Below are positions 5,818-12,713 of a stretch of DNA of 13,943 nucleotides, in pieces (position 1 is the first letter of the stretch; each line of letters opens with the position of its first letter). The translations under genes and the position numbers were made by a program. Under the pieces are notes generated by a model. It ran no database searches. It had not been told where the DNA came from and worked only from the letters and a program-made list of their open reading frames with translations. The DNA is from Burkholderiales bacterium (GTDB lineage Bacteria > Pseudomonadota > Gammaproteobacteria > Burkholderiales > Burkholderiaceae_C), in the NCBI GenBank assembly GCA_947474415.1, contig CANJKD010000008.1, forward strand, positions 1 through 13,943, written 5' to 3'.

Positions 5818-7776
5818 ATGGCTGCTGCGGCCTCGCCTTGCTTTGCGCTGCTGGACGACTGCGGCGCCACGGCGCAGCGGCCGAGCAGCCGCCTCTATCA
5901 GGGCTTTGAGCGTGAGCACCGTTGCACCGACCCCACCGGGCTCGATGCGATGTGGGCGCAGGTCGATGCCGATCTGCGCAGCGGCTTGCATGCGGTGCTG
6001 CTGGCCGACTACGAATGGGGCGCGAAGCTGCTGAAGGCCGGCTTCGAGCGGCTCGGCGCTGGTGATGCGGGCGTTGGCGAGGCATCTGCGCTGCGGGTGC
6101 TGCTGTTTCGCGAGCTGTCGATGTTGTCTGCGGCCGAGGTGAACGCCTGGCTTGCGCAGCGCGAGGCAGGGCAAGCCGGGCCGGCCGAGGTGGTAGCGCA
6201 AGCCCCGGCGGCTGGCGTGATGAAGCTGTCGCCCAGCGTGGACCGGCCCGCGTTCACCGAGGCCATCGCGCGCATCCATGAGGCCATTGCGGCCGGCGAG
6301 ACCTATCAGGTCAACTACACCTACCGCCTGCACGGCCAGGCTTACGGTTCGCCACTGTCGCTGTACCGGCGGCTGCGCGAGCGCCAGCCGGTGGCGTATG
6401 GCGCGCTCATCGAACTGCCCGAAGCTGCCCTGCCGACAGACGCCGCGACCCATGTGCTTTCATGTTCGCCGGAACTCTTTCTGCGCCATGCGGCCGGCCA
6501 GCTCACGGCACGCCCGATGAAAGGCACGGCAGCACGCGTGGCCGGCGCCGAGGGCGACAGCGAGACCGCCCGCCACCTGTCGATCGACACCAAGAACCGG
6601 GCCGAGAACCTGATGATCGTCGACCTGCTGCGCAACGACCTGGGCCGCCTGGCGCAGGTTGGCAGCGTGCGCGTGCCCGAGCTGTTCGCTATCGAGCCGT
6701 ACAGCACGGTGTTCCAGATGACGTCGACGGTGCAGGCCCGCCTGAAACCCGATGTCGGCTTTGCCGACGTGCTGCGCGCCGCCTTCCCCTGCGGCTCGAT
6801 CACCGGCGCGCCCAAACACCACACCATGCAGTTGATCGCCGGCCTGGAGACCACGCCGCGCGGCCTCTATTGCGGCGCCATCGGCTGGCTCGAAGCGCCA
6901 CAGGGTGAGGCGGGCTGCGGTGATTTCTGCCTGTCGGTCGCGATACGCACCCTCACGCTGGGGCGCGAGGTGCAGGGGCTGCGCGCAGCGCGGCTCGGCA
7001 TCGGCGCGGGCATCGTCACCGACAGCCGGGCCGATGACGAGTTCGAAGAGTGCCTGCTGAAGGCGCGCTTTCTGACCGGGCTGGACCCCGGCTTCGAATT
7101 GTTCGAGACGATGCTCGCGGTGTCGGCCCTCGATGCCCGGCCGGCCCTGCAGAACCTCGTGCACCACCTGGACCGCATGGCCGCCAGTGCTTGCGCGCTG
7201 GGCTTCCGCTTCGACCGGGGCGAGGCCTCTGATGCCGTGGCCGCGTGCGCTGCGGCGCTGGCGGGCGCCGGGCCCTGGCGATTGCGCCTGAGCTTGTCGC
7301 ACGCCGGGCACTTGCGCCTGCAGCACGCGCTGCTGATGCCACTCCTGCCGCTCGCATCGACCGAAGGCGGGGCCGTCACCCTGCTGCTGGCCGACACCCG
7401 CTTGCCCGCTGGCAACCCCCTGGCCAGGCACAAGACCACGCTGCGCGCCGCCTATGACGAAGGCGTTCTGGCCGCAGAGCGTGTCGGTGCGTTCGACAGC
7501 CTGTTCTTCAGCACCGACGACCGGCTGATCGAGGGCGGGCGCAGCTCGGTTTTCGTGAAGATCGACGGCCGCTGGGCCACACCCGCGCTGGCCGACGGCG
7601 CGTTGCCGGGCGTGATGCGTGGCCGCCTGCTGGCCGACCCGGCCTGGGCCGCGACCGAACGCAGCCTGAGCCGGCCCGACCTGCAGCGCGCCGAGGCCAT
7701 CGTTGTCTGCAACGCCTTGCGTGGCGTGCTGCCGGCGCGGCTGCTGCACGGCGTGCTGGCCAAGCGTGCCGCATGA
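5818..7776 (+). CDS. pabBC: Fused aminodeoxychorismate synthase (PabB) / lyase (PabC)
   Basis: A 652-residue two-domain protein for p-aminobenzoate synthesis. Residues 1 to about 415 are a chorismate-binding PabB domain: GETYQVNYTYRL, SCSPELFLR, PMKGTAAR with Lys235 as the expected nucleophile of aminodeoxychorismate synthases (PIKGT motif), KNRAENLMIVDLLRNDLG, and FPCGSITGAPK. Residues from about 425 form a class IV PLP-fold PabC domain: FELFETMLAV, RHKTTLRAAYD with Lys539 as the likely PLP lysine, and LIEGGRSSVFV. No glutaminase (PabA) is present in the window, so ammonia or a PabA from elsewhere is needed. p-Aminobenzoate feeds both folate and methanopterin, whose arylamine is made from it, which fits the position after fae. 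The ATG at 5818 is 6 bases past the fae stop, with a weak GAGG upstream. The 3' end overlaps the next gene by 4 bases. Confidence 0.92.
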   Translation: MAAAASPCFALLDDCGATAQRPSSRLYQGFEREHRCTDPTGLDAMWAQVDADLRSGLHAVLLADYEWGAKLLKAGFERLGAGDAGVGEASALRVLLFRELSMLSAAEVNAWLAQREAGQAGPAEVVAQAPAAGVMKLSPSVDRPAFTEAIARIHEAIAAGETYQVNYTYRLHGQAYGSPLSLYRRLRERQPVAYGALIELPEAALPTDAATHVLSCSPELFLRHAAGQLTARPMKGTAARVAGAEGDSETARHLSIDTKNRAENLMIVDLLRNDLGRLAQVGSVRVPELFAIEPYSTVFQMTSTVQARLKPDVGFADVLRAAFPCGSITGAPKHHTMQLIAGLETTPRGLYCGAIGWLEAPQGEAGCGDFCLSVAIRTLTLGREVQGLRAARLGIGAGIVTDSRADDEFEECLLKARFLTGLDPGFELFETMLAVSALDARPALQNLVHHLDRMAASACALGFRFDRGEASDAVAACAAALAGAGPWRLRLSLSHAGHLRLQHALLMPLLPLASTEGGAVTLLLADTRLPAGNPLARHKTTLRAAYDEGVLAAERVGAFDSLFFSTDDRLIEGGRSSVFVKIDGRWATPALADGALPGVMRGRLLADPAWAATERSLSRPDLQRAEAIVVCNALRGVLPARLLHGVLAKRAA

Positions 7777-8516
7777 CACTGCCGCCTGCGCGTCGGCCAC
7801 CGGCAGCCGCAGACTCGCTGGCGCTGTTTGACCTCGACCACACGCTGATTCCGTTCGACAGCGGCATGGCCTGGACCCACTTCCTGGTCGAGCGTGGTGT
7901 GTTGCTGCCCTGCGCCGAGGAGCACTACCTGAACTGCTGCCGGCTGTACGTGGCAGGCCGGTTCGACATCCACGCGCTGCACCGTGCCGCCTTGCAGCCG
8001 CTGCTGCAGCAGCCACGCGCTGTGCTGGCGGCATGGCAACGCGAATTCCAGGCCGCGATGGCACCCCGCTTGCCACTCGCCATGCTCGCCCTGGTGCGCA
8101 GGCACCAGCACGCCGGGCACCTGTGTGCCATCGTCACAGCCACCACCGCGCTGATCGCCGAACCCTTCGCCCGGCTGTTCGGCATCGAGGCGCTGCTCGC
8201 GACCGTCGCTGCCACCGTAGGCGGCGCGGTGGACGGCACCGGCGAGGACACAGCGGACGCGCAGCTCACGGGCGAGATCGACGGCGAGCCCTGCCACGGC
8301 CCGCACAAGGTCGAGCGGGTGGATCGGTGGTTGGCATCGCGGCCCGCCGGGTCCAAGGCCGGCCTGGCCGGCCTCGCGCGCTCGTGGTTCTATTCCGATT
8401 CGTTCAGTGACCTGCCCTTGCTCGGCCAGGTGTCAGACCCGGTGGCCGTGCGCCCGGATGAACGCCTGCACGCCCACGCATTGCGCCTTGGCTGGCGCAT
8501 TCTCGATGCCGCCTGA
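7773..8516 (+). CDS. HAD-superfamily (subfamily IB) phosphatase
   Basis: A 247-residue soluble phosphatase of the PSPase-like HAD-IB type. Visible motifs are FDLDHTLIPFDSG (nucleophile Asp20 and general acid Asp22), IVTATT (Thr122, motif II), HGPHKVERV (motif III lysine) and FYSDSFSDLP (Asp209 and Asp213, metal-binding motif IV). All catalytic positions are intact. The stretch ATVAATVGGAVDGTGEDTAD before motif III looks longer than usual. The start overlaps the pabBC stop (ATGA), so it is probably the last gene of the C1/pterin transcription unit. The substrate is unknown; a phosphorylated pterin or furan precursor is a reasonable guess from the neighbours only, and small HAD-IB enzymes also occur widely without such links. 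Confidence 0.88.
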   Translation: MTLPPARRPPAAADSLALFDLDHTLIPFDSGMAWTHFLVERGVLLPCAEEHYLNCCRLYVAGRFDIHALHRAALQPLLQQPRAVLAAWQREFQAAMAPRLPLAMLALVRRHQHAGHLCAIVTATTALIAEPFARLFGIEALLATVAATVGGAVDGTGEDTADAQLTGEIDGEPCHGPHKVERVDRWLASRPAGSKAGLAGLARSWFYSDSFSDLPLLGQVSDPVAVRPDERLHAHALRLGWRILDAA

Positions 8517-8529
8517 GGTGCTCGGCACC
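8517..8529. terminator. Small hairpin after the HAD phosphatase stop
   Basis: GGTGC-TCG-GCACC forms a perfect 5-bp stem with a 3-base loop directly after the TGA. There is no T-tract on either strand, so it is at best a weak or Rho-assisted end. It lies in the 72-base convergent gap between the C1 cluster and the broken peptidase gene. Confidence 0.25.
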
Positions 8530-8588
8530 GTGCCGTGCCGCACCGCGCCGCGCCGCCACGAAATTCGTCGACAACGCCGGGCGCACGG

Positions 8589-9074
8589 TCAATGCTCGGC
8601 AGCTGACGGCGCGGCGGCCTGCAACTGATCGGGTTCGATCGAACGCAGGGCCGCAACGCGTTTGCGCGCGCCGGGGTGGGTGGCAGTTTCGTTGCACATG
8701 CCGAGGTCCATGACCGCAGCCACGGCGTCCTGGTCCGACAGCCCCAGCGTGCGAACGGCCCGCAAACCGCAAGCATCGGCCGCGAACTCCTGGCGGTGTG
8801 CCAGCGCCGACGCATCCCAGCCCAGAGGTTGCCCCACGCCTTCGATGCTGCGACACGCCGCCAGGCACCCATTTCCGGTAGACCTGCACCATTTGTTCCC
8901 AGTGGCCCAGCACAACGTGCCCGAGTTCGTACGCCAGCACGAACAGACGCTCGCCTGCCGGCAGGCGAGCGCTTCATTCGCGACCACGATGTCGCCGTGC
9001 AATGTATCGTCGATGACCTCGCCGCGGATGACGCGCAACTCGACCGGCGGGGCGGTGCGCACAGAGTGTTTCAT
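8589..9074 (-). pseudogene. Broken M48-type zinc metallopeptidase gene
   Basis: Read on the - strand from ATG at 9074, the frame gives a plausible N-terminal part (LRVIRGEVIDDTLHGDIVV, ANEALA). At about 8960 the homology shifts to another frame with LPAGERLFVLAYELGHVVLGHW, and between about 8800 and 8880 it returns to the first frame with LAHRQEFAADACGL and THPGARKRVAALR, ending TGA at 8589. These are M48 features: HExxH helix, the ExxAD third-ligand motif and the HPxxRxR region. The first frameshift corresponds to one missing base and falls inside a 24-bp palindrome. The zinc motif itself reads YELGH instead of HELGH. Two frameshifts plus a lost zinc ligand argue for a dead gene rather than sequencing errors alone. 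The product is also short for M48, and I see no good ribosome-binding site. Confidence 0.7.
8948..8971. repeat. Perfect 24-bp palindrome inside the peptidase pseudogene
   Basis: The half-site CGCTCGCCTGCC is followed without a gap by its exact reverse complement GGCAGGCGAGCG. It coincides with the first frameshift of the peptidase remnant. As part of a coding frame (ALA-LPAGER) the sequence is otherwise plausible, so it may be a chance or selected palindrome that favoured slippage during replication or a base-calling error in a strong hairpin. Confidence 0.85.
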
Positions 9075-9245
9075 CCTGCTCTGGCCGCGCACCCGCCGGT
9101 TGTCGTCCCGGTGGCTCCGACGGGTTTTGCCGGAGTGCCGGGAAGTTTTCCCTGTTCGGCCACTTCGGTGTTTGCTAGCGTGTGCTCAATGCTGCGGGCC
9201 GGATGGGTTCGGCAACGACACTTGCAACCGTTCCCGGAGACCCAC
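9075..9245. promoter_or_regulatory. Intergenic region upstream of the TonB-dependent receptor
   Basis: This stretch separates the divergent peptidase remnant and receptor gene and should contain the receptor promoter. It holds a small inverted repeat, GGGAA-GTT-TTCCC (9140-9152), which could be an operator half-site pair or a weak hairpin. I see no cobalamin-type or other riboswitch and no strong -35/-10 pair. The receptor ribosome-binding site GGAG is at 9236-9239. Confidence 0.3.
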
Positions 9246-11501
9246 ATGAATCCCTCGACCTCCCCCTGGCGCGTCACGCCGCTGGCGTTGGCCGCGCTTG
9301 CCGCCTTCGCGGCGGCGGTGCCGACCGCGTTCGCCCAGGCCCAGACCGCCACCTTGCCGTCCGTCGAGGTGGTCGGCACCACGCCGCTGCCAGGCTCCGG
9401 CGTGCCTCTGAGAAAACTGCCTGCGAACGTTCAGACCTTCACGAGTTCCGAACTGCGCAAGCAGCGCACCGGCAACCTGACCGAGTTTCTTGAACAGAAC
9501 GCGACCGGCATCACCATCAACGCGGCGCAGGGCAACCCATTCCAGCCCGACGTCAGCTTTCGCGGCTTCACCGCGTCGCCGCTGCTCGGTACGCCGCAGG
9601 CGGTGTCGGTCTTTTTCGATGGCGTGCGGATCAACGAACCCTTCGGCGACGCCGTCAACTGGGACCTGATTCCGCAGTCGGCGATCTCCAGCATCCAGCT
9701 GATTCCCGGCTCCAACCCGGCCTTCGGTCTGAACACGCTGGGGGGCGCCATCGCGCTGTTCAGCAAGAGCGGTGCGAGTGAGTACCCCGACCGGCCCGGC
9801 GGCTCCGTCTCCCTGTCGGGCGGGTCGTTCGGGCGCCGCACCCTGGGCTTCGAGACCGGCGGCAAGCAGGGCCCATGGGACTGGTTCGTCACCGGCAACG
9901 ATGCCACTGACGACGGCTGGGCCGAGCACAACGCCAGCCGCATCAGGCAACTCTTCGCAAAGGTCGGCTGGCACGATGACAGCACCGAACTCGACCTCAG
10001 CGTGAGCGGCGCCAACAACCGCCTGGCAGGCACCCAGACCCTGCCGCTCAGCTTCACCAACATCCGCCAGGCCTACACCTACCCCGACCAGAATATCAAC
10101 CGTGCCGCGTTCATCTCGCTGAAGGGAAGCCAGGCCCTGTCTGACGCGCTCGTCGTCAGCGGCAACGCCTACCTGCGCAACTACACGAACCGCAGTGTGA
10201 GCAGCAATGTCAATGACAATTTCGGGGTCGACGATCCGGTCCAGGCCACCAACGATTCGTCGCTGATCGACCAGCGAAGCAGCGGCCTCGGCGTGCAGAT
10301 GGCCCACACCGGCCAGCTCGCGGGCCGGGCCAACAAGGTCTCGGTCGGTGCCAGTGTCGACTGCGGCAGTGCGCGCTTCACCCGCGCCACTCAAGACGCC
10401 GCCTTCACGCCGGACCGGGGCACCGTGGGCAACGGAGATTTCGCGACCGGCACAGATGCAGACACGAGCACCCGATACCTCGGTGCCTTCGTGTCTGACT
10501 CGTTCGATCTCGCTCCGCACTGGGCGCTCACGCTCGCCGGGCGGCTCAACCGCGCCGACGTGCGCATCGCGGACCGCAGCGGCAGCGCGCCGGCACTGAA
10601 TGGTTGGCACCGATTCACGCGGTTCAACCCGGCGGTCGGACTGAACTTCAACCCGAGCAGCAGCCTGACGTTGTATGCGAGCTACAACGAAGGCATGCGC
10701 GCGCCCACCGCGATCGAGCTGACCTGTGCCGACCCGAACGCGCCGTGCAAGCTGCCGAACAACTTTCTGGCCGACCCGGCGCTGAAAATGGTTGTCTCGA
10801 AGACGAACGAAGTGGGCGCGCGCGGCAAGCCGGCTCACGACACGAACTGGAGCGTTGCGGTATTCCGCACCGATCTGCACGACGACTTGCAATTCATCAG
10901 CGCCAATGGCGTGGCGGTGAATGCAGGCTACTTCCAGAACGTCGGCGTCACGCGGCGCCAGGGCCTCGAACTCGGTGGCGGCACCCGGTTCGGGCCGGTG
11001 GCGTTGACCTTGCGCTACAACTTCATCGACGCCAGCTACCGCACCGGCTTCGTCGAGAACAGCCGGGCCAATTCGAGCGCCGATGCGAACGGTGCCATCA
11101 CGGTGCGCAGCGGCAACCGCATCCCCTCCATTCCTCGCCACACGCTCAAGATGCGCTCCGAACTGGACCTGTCGGCGCCGTGGAGCATCGCCGCCAACGT
11201 GCTGATCGCCAGCGACATCTATGCACGCGGCGACGAGAACAACCTTGATACGAACGGGCGTGTGCCGGGCTATGCGCTGCTGAACCTCGACACGCGCTAC
11301 CAGATCACGCCGCACCTGCAACTCTCCGCCCGTATCGACAACGTCTTCAACCGCCGCTATGCCAACTTCGGCGTCCTCGGTGAAAACGTGTTCACCGGCC
11401 CGTCGCAAGGCTTCGATGCCGCCAACCCGCGCGCCGAGCAGTTCCGCGGCCACGGCACGCCACGCGGGGGCTGGGTTGGTGTGCACTGGGCGTTCGAGTA
11501 G
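9246..11501 (+). CDS. TonB-dependent outer-membrane receptor
   Basis: A 751-residue receptor expected to import a scarce ligand across the outer membrane using TonB energy. It begins with a signal peptide (MNPSTSPWR, then a hydrophobic Ala/Leu stretch ending AFA before QAQ, about residue 30) and a possible TonB-box segment LPSVEVVGTT. The plug follows at about 45-165, with VSFRGFTASPLL, VSVFFDGVRINEPFGDAVNW and PGSNPAFGLNTLGGAIALFS. The rest is a beta-barrel with ASYNEGMRAPTAIELTC, a loop CADPNAPC with two cysteines, and LSARIDNVFNRRYANFG. It ends HWAFE, with the usual terminal Phe one residue from the end. ATG at 9246 is chosen because it starts the signal peptide and has GGAG 6 bases upstream; the open frame extends to 8676 but runs antisense through the peptidase remnant. 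The ligand cannot be named from sequence; no link to the C1 genes is shown. Confidence 0.93.
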   Translation: MNPSTSPWRVTPLALAALAAFAAAVPTAFAQAQTATLPSVEVVGTTPLPGSGVPLRKLPANVQTFTSSELRKQRTGNLTEFLEQNATGITINAAQGNPFQPDVSFRGFTASPLLGTPQAVSVFFDGVRINEPFGDAVNWDLIPQSAISSIQLIPGSNPAFGLNTLGGAIALFSKSGASEYPDRPGGSVSLSGGSFGRRTLGFETGGKQGPWDWFVTGNDATDDGWAEHNASRIRQLFAKVGWHDDSTELDLSVSGANNRLAGTQTLPLSFTNIRQAYTYPDQNINRAAFISLKGSQALSDALVVSGNAYLRNYTNRSVSSNVNDNFGVDDPVQATNDSSLIDQRSSGLGVQMAHTGQLAGRANKVSVGASVDCGSARFTRATQDAAFTPDRGTVGNGDFATGTDADTSTRYLGAFVSDSFDLAPHWALTLAGRLNRADVRIADRSGSAPALNGWHRFTRFNPAVGLNFNPSSSLTLYASYNEGMRAPTAIELTCADPNAPCKLPNNFLADPALKMVVSKTNEVGARGKPAHDTNWSVAVFRTDLHDDLQFISANGVAVNAGYFQNVGVTRRQGLELGGGTRFGPVALTLRYNFIDASYRTGFVENSRANSSADANGAITVRSGNRIPSIPRHTLKMRSELDLSAPWSIAANVLIASDIYARGDENNLDTNGRVPGYALLNLDTRYQITPHLQLSARIDNVFNRRYANFGVLGENVFTGPSQGFDAANPRAEQFRGHGTPRGGWVGVHWAFE

Positions 11502-11687
11502 ACCGGGCGCCCCTGCGCGCTGGCCCCGTAACCCAGCTGGCGCTGCGGCTTGCCTCTTGCCAAGGTCAGCGGCTGTTGCTGCCCGAGCGTGCCGAGGTGC
11601 ATCGTGGCCGGTGCAGGATGTCCCGCATCCGACACCTTTGCCGTGCCGGGCTTCGCATCGCTACGACCGGGTTCGAGAGGCTTCCGC
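11502..11687. other. Intergenic stretch after the receptor
   Basis: No gene supported. There is a small hairpin, GGATG-TCCCG-CATCC (11616-11630), without a T-tract. A possible weak promoter (TTGCCG at 11638-11643, TACGAC at 11662-11667, 18 bases apart) lies before the short frame that starts at 11688, but the implied leader would be very short, so this is doubtful. No convincing terminator for the receptor gene is visible. Confidence 0.3.
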
Positions 11688-11783
11688 ATGGATCGAAACG
11701 ACGCGCTGCCGAGTGACTGGCGCCAACGCGCGCCGGCGCTCGAAGCCGAAGTGGCGAAGGCCGTCATGGGCCAGGTGCGGGCG
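11688..11783 (+). pseudogene. Truncated 5' gene fragment, possibly MoxR-family AAA ATPase
   Basis: A short frame begins at ATG 11688 with a good ribosome-binding site (GAGAGG at 11675-11680, 7 bases upstream). Its first 31 or so residues (MDRNDALPSDWRQRAP, ALEAEVAKAVMGQVRA) look like real protein, and the EVxKxVxGQ pattern followed by RA resembles the segment just before the Walker A region of MoxR-type ATPases. The resemblance is recalled, not searched. At 11781 the frame enters an 87-bp tandem repeat whose translation is low-complexity and unrelated, and no Walker A or B motif follows. I therefore read it as the surviving 5' end of a gene lost by a deletion or insertion at the repeat, or as an assembly join. 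It may instead be an unrelated short frame. Confidence 0.4.
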
Positions 11784-11962
11784 AGCCCGAGAGGTGCTAC
11801 TCCCACTGCACCCAGCCTTCGCGCTTGCAAGCGCGAAGTCCTTCGCCAGCCACAGGGCCTCGCGCAGGCGAGCCCGAGAGGTGCTACTGCCACTGCACCC
11901 AGCCTTCGCGCTTGCAAGCGCGAAGTCCTTCGCCAGCCACAAGGCCTCGCGCAGGCGAGCCC
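11781..11962. repeat. 87-bp tandem duplication with internal palindromes
   Basis: Unit 1 is 11781-11867, unit 2 is 11868-11954, and a third copy starts at 11955 but is broken off after GCGAGCCC (11962). The two full units differ at only two bases (C/G at 11802/11889 and G/A at 11855/11942). Each holds a perfect 22-bp palindrome, half-site CTTCGCGCTTG, at 11817-11838 and 11904-11925, followed by a second inverted pair GCGAAG-TC-CTTCGC. The layout resembles the REP/BIME-type intergenic repeats of GC-rich proteobacteria. All six frames are open across it because 87 is a multiple of three, so translations such as REALWLAKDFALASAKAG are probably not proteins. Confidence 0.9.
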
Positions 11963-11967
11963 TTGTG
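11938..11967 (-). terminator. Long hairpin just downstream of the rsuA stop
   Basis: CACAAGG (11938-11944) pairs with CCTTGTG (11961-11967), and CCTCGC with GCGAGC inside it. The result is a stem of 13 positions with a single C-C mismatch around a GCAG loop. It lies 7 bases past the pseudouridine synthase stop codon on the - strand and spans the junction of repeat unit 2 and the broken third unit. An alternative, overlapping stem is GAGCCC/GGGCTC (11957-11962 with 11971-11976). There is no T-tract, so it may protect the mRNA 3' end or assist termination rather than act as a classical intrinsic terminator. Confidence 0.45.
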
Positions 11968-11974
11968 CGCGGGC

Positions 11975-12670
11975 TCAGCCCAGTACCGACTGCGGCCCGT
12001 CCAGCCAACGCCACTGGCCTGGCGCAAGGTCTTGCGGCAGCGAGAGCACGCCGTACGAACTGCGGTGCAGTGCCTTCACCGTGTTGCCCGCCGCCGCCAC
12101 CATGCGTTTGACCTGGTGGTACTTGCCTTCGAGCAGCGTCATGCGCAACGCGTGCTCACCGGTGGGCTCGACGGCTGCGGCGCGCACCGGCAACGGGTCA
12201 TCGTGCAGGATCACGCCGTGGCGCAATTCGTCGATCTGCTTCGCGGTCACGGGGTCGATCATCTCGATCTCGTAGACCTTGGGGACGTGCTTCTTCGGTG
12301 ACGTGAGGCGGTGGATCAGCGCCCCGTCGTCGGTCATCAGCAGCAGGCCCGTCGTGTCTTCATCGAGCCGGCCCACCGGCTGCAGGCCGCGCACCCGCAG
12401 CGGCAACGCCAGCAGGCTCATCACGCTCGGGTGGTGTTTGGGCTTTTGCGAACACTCGTAGCCGGCCGGCTTGTTCAGCAGCACCAGCGCCTTCGCGCGG
12501 TACGGCCAGGCCTGGCCGCGCACGCCGAAGCTCAGGCCCTCGGGTTCGACCTCGAAGTACGGGTCGTCGCAGACCACGCCCGCCAGCGCGACATGGCCGC
12601 CAAGAATCAGGCCCTCGCATTCGCGGCGGGCGCCGAAGCCTTGGGAGAACAGGACTTGGGATAGCTTCAC
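11975..12670 (-). CDS. rsuA: 16S rRNA pseudouridine synthase, RsuA type
   Basis: Converts a uridine of 16S rRNA (U516 in E. coli) to pseudouridine during small-subunit assembly. The 231-residue length equals that of E. coli RsuA as recalled. An S4-like RNA-binding region (about 1-58: VKLSQVLFSQGFGARREC, GHVALAGV) is followed by the catalytic domain with LLNKPAGYECS, PVGRLDEDTTGLLLMTDDG (catalytic Asp103), HRLTSPKKHVPKVYE, EGKYHQVKRMVAAAGN and LHRSSYG. The RsuA subfamily is favoured over RluB/E/F by the LMTDDGALIHRLTSP and KYHQVKRM segments. The start is GTG at 12670: it begins exactly where the S4 domain begins and has GCAGGG 5 bases upstream, whereas the longer open frame to 12763 overlaps the regulator gene. 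It lies 43 bases after that gene and may be co-transcribed. Confidence 0.92.
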   Translation of the reverse strand: MKLSQVLFSQGFGARRECEGLILGGHVALAGVVCDDPYFEVEPEGLSFGVRGQAWPYRAKALVLLNKPAGYECSQKPKHHPSVMSLLALPLRVRGLQPVGRLDEDTTGLLLMTDDGALIHRLTSPKKHVPKVYEIEMIDPVTAKQIDELRHGVILHDDPLPVRAAAVEPTGEHALRMTLLEGKYHQVKRMVAAAGNTVKALHRSSYGVLSLPQDLAPGQWRWLDGPQSVLG

Positions 12671-12713
12671 GTGGACCCTGCTGCGTTGTCGGATGGCGGG
12701 ATTGTCGGCGAGG

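Noticed and set aside
8676..9245. N-terminal extension of the TonB receptor frame by 190 codons
   Set aside because: It runs antisense through the peptidase remnant, lacks receptor features, and would bury the signal peptide that starts at 9246.
9186..11486. 766-codon open frame on the - strand opposite the TonB receptor
   Set aside because: A shadow of the GC-rich receptor gene: the same length and phase effect, low-complexity Val/Arg/Ala composition, no recognisable domain.
11781..11962. CRISPR-like array
   Set aside because: The repeats are contiguous 87-bp units with no variable spacers, and no cas gene is in the window.
11661..12014. Small - strand protein made of 29-residue repeats
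   Set aside because: The open frame arises because the DNA repeat is 87 bp; all frames are open, the frame overlaps the end of rsuA, and no start site or family supports it.
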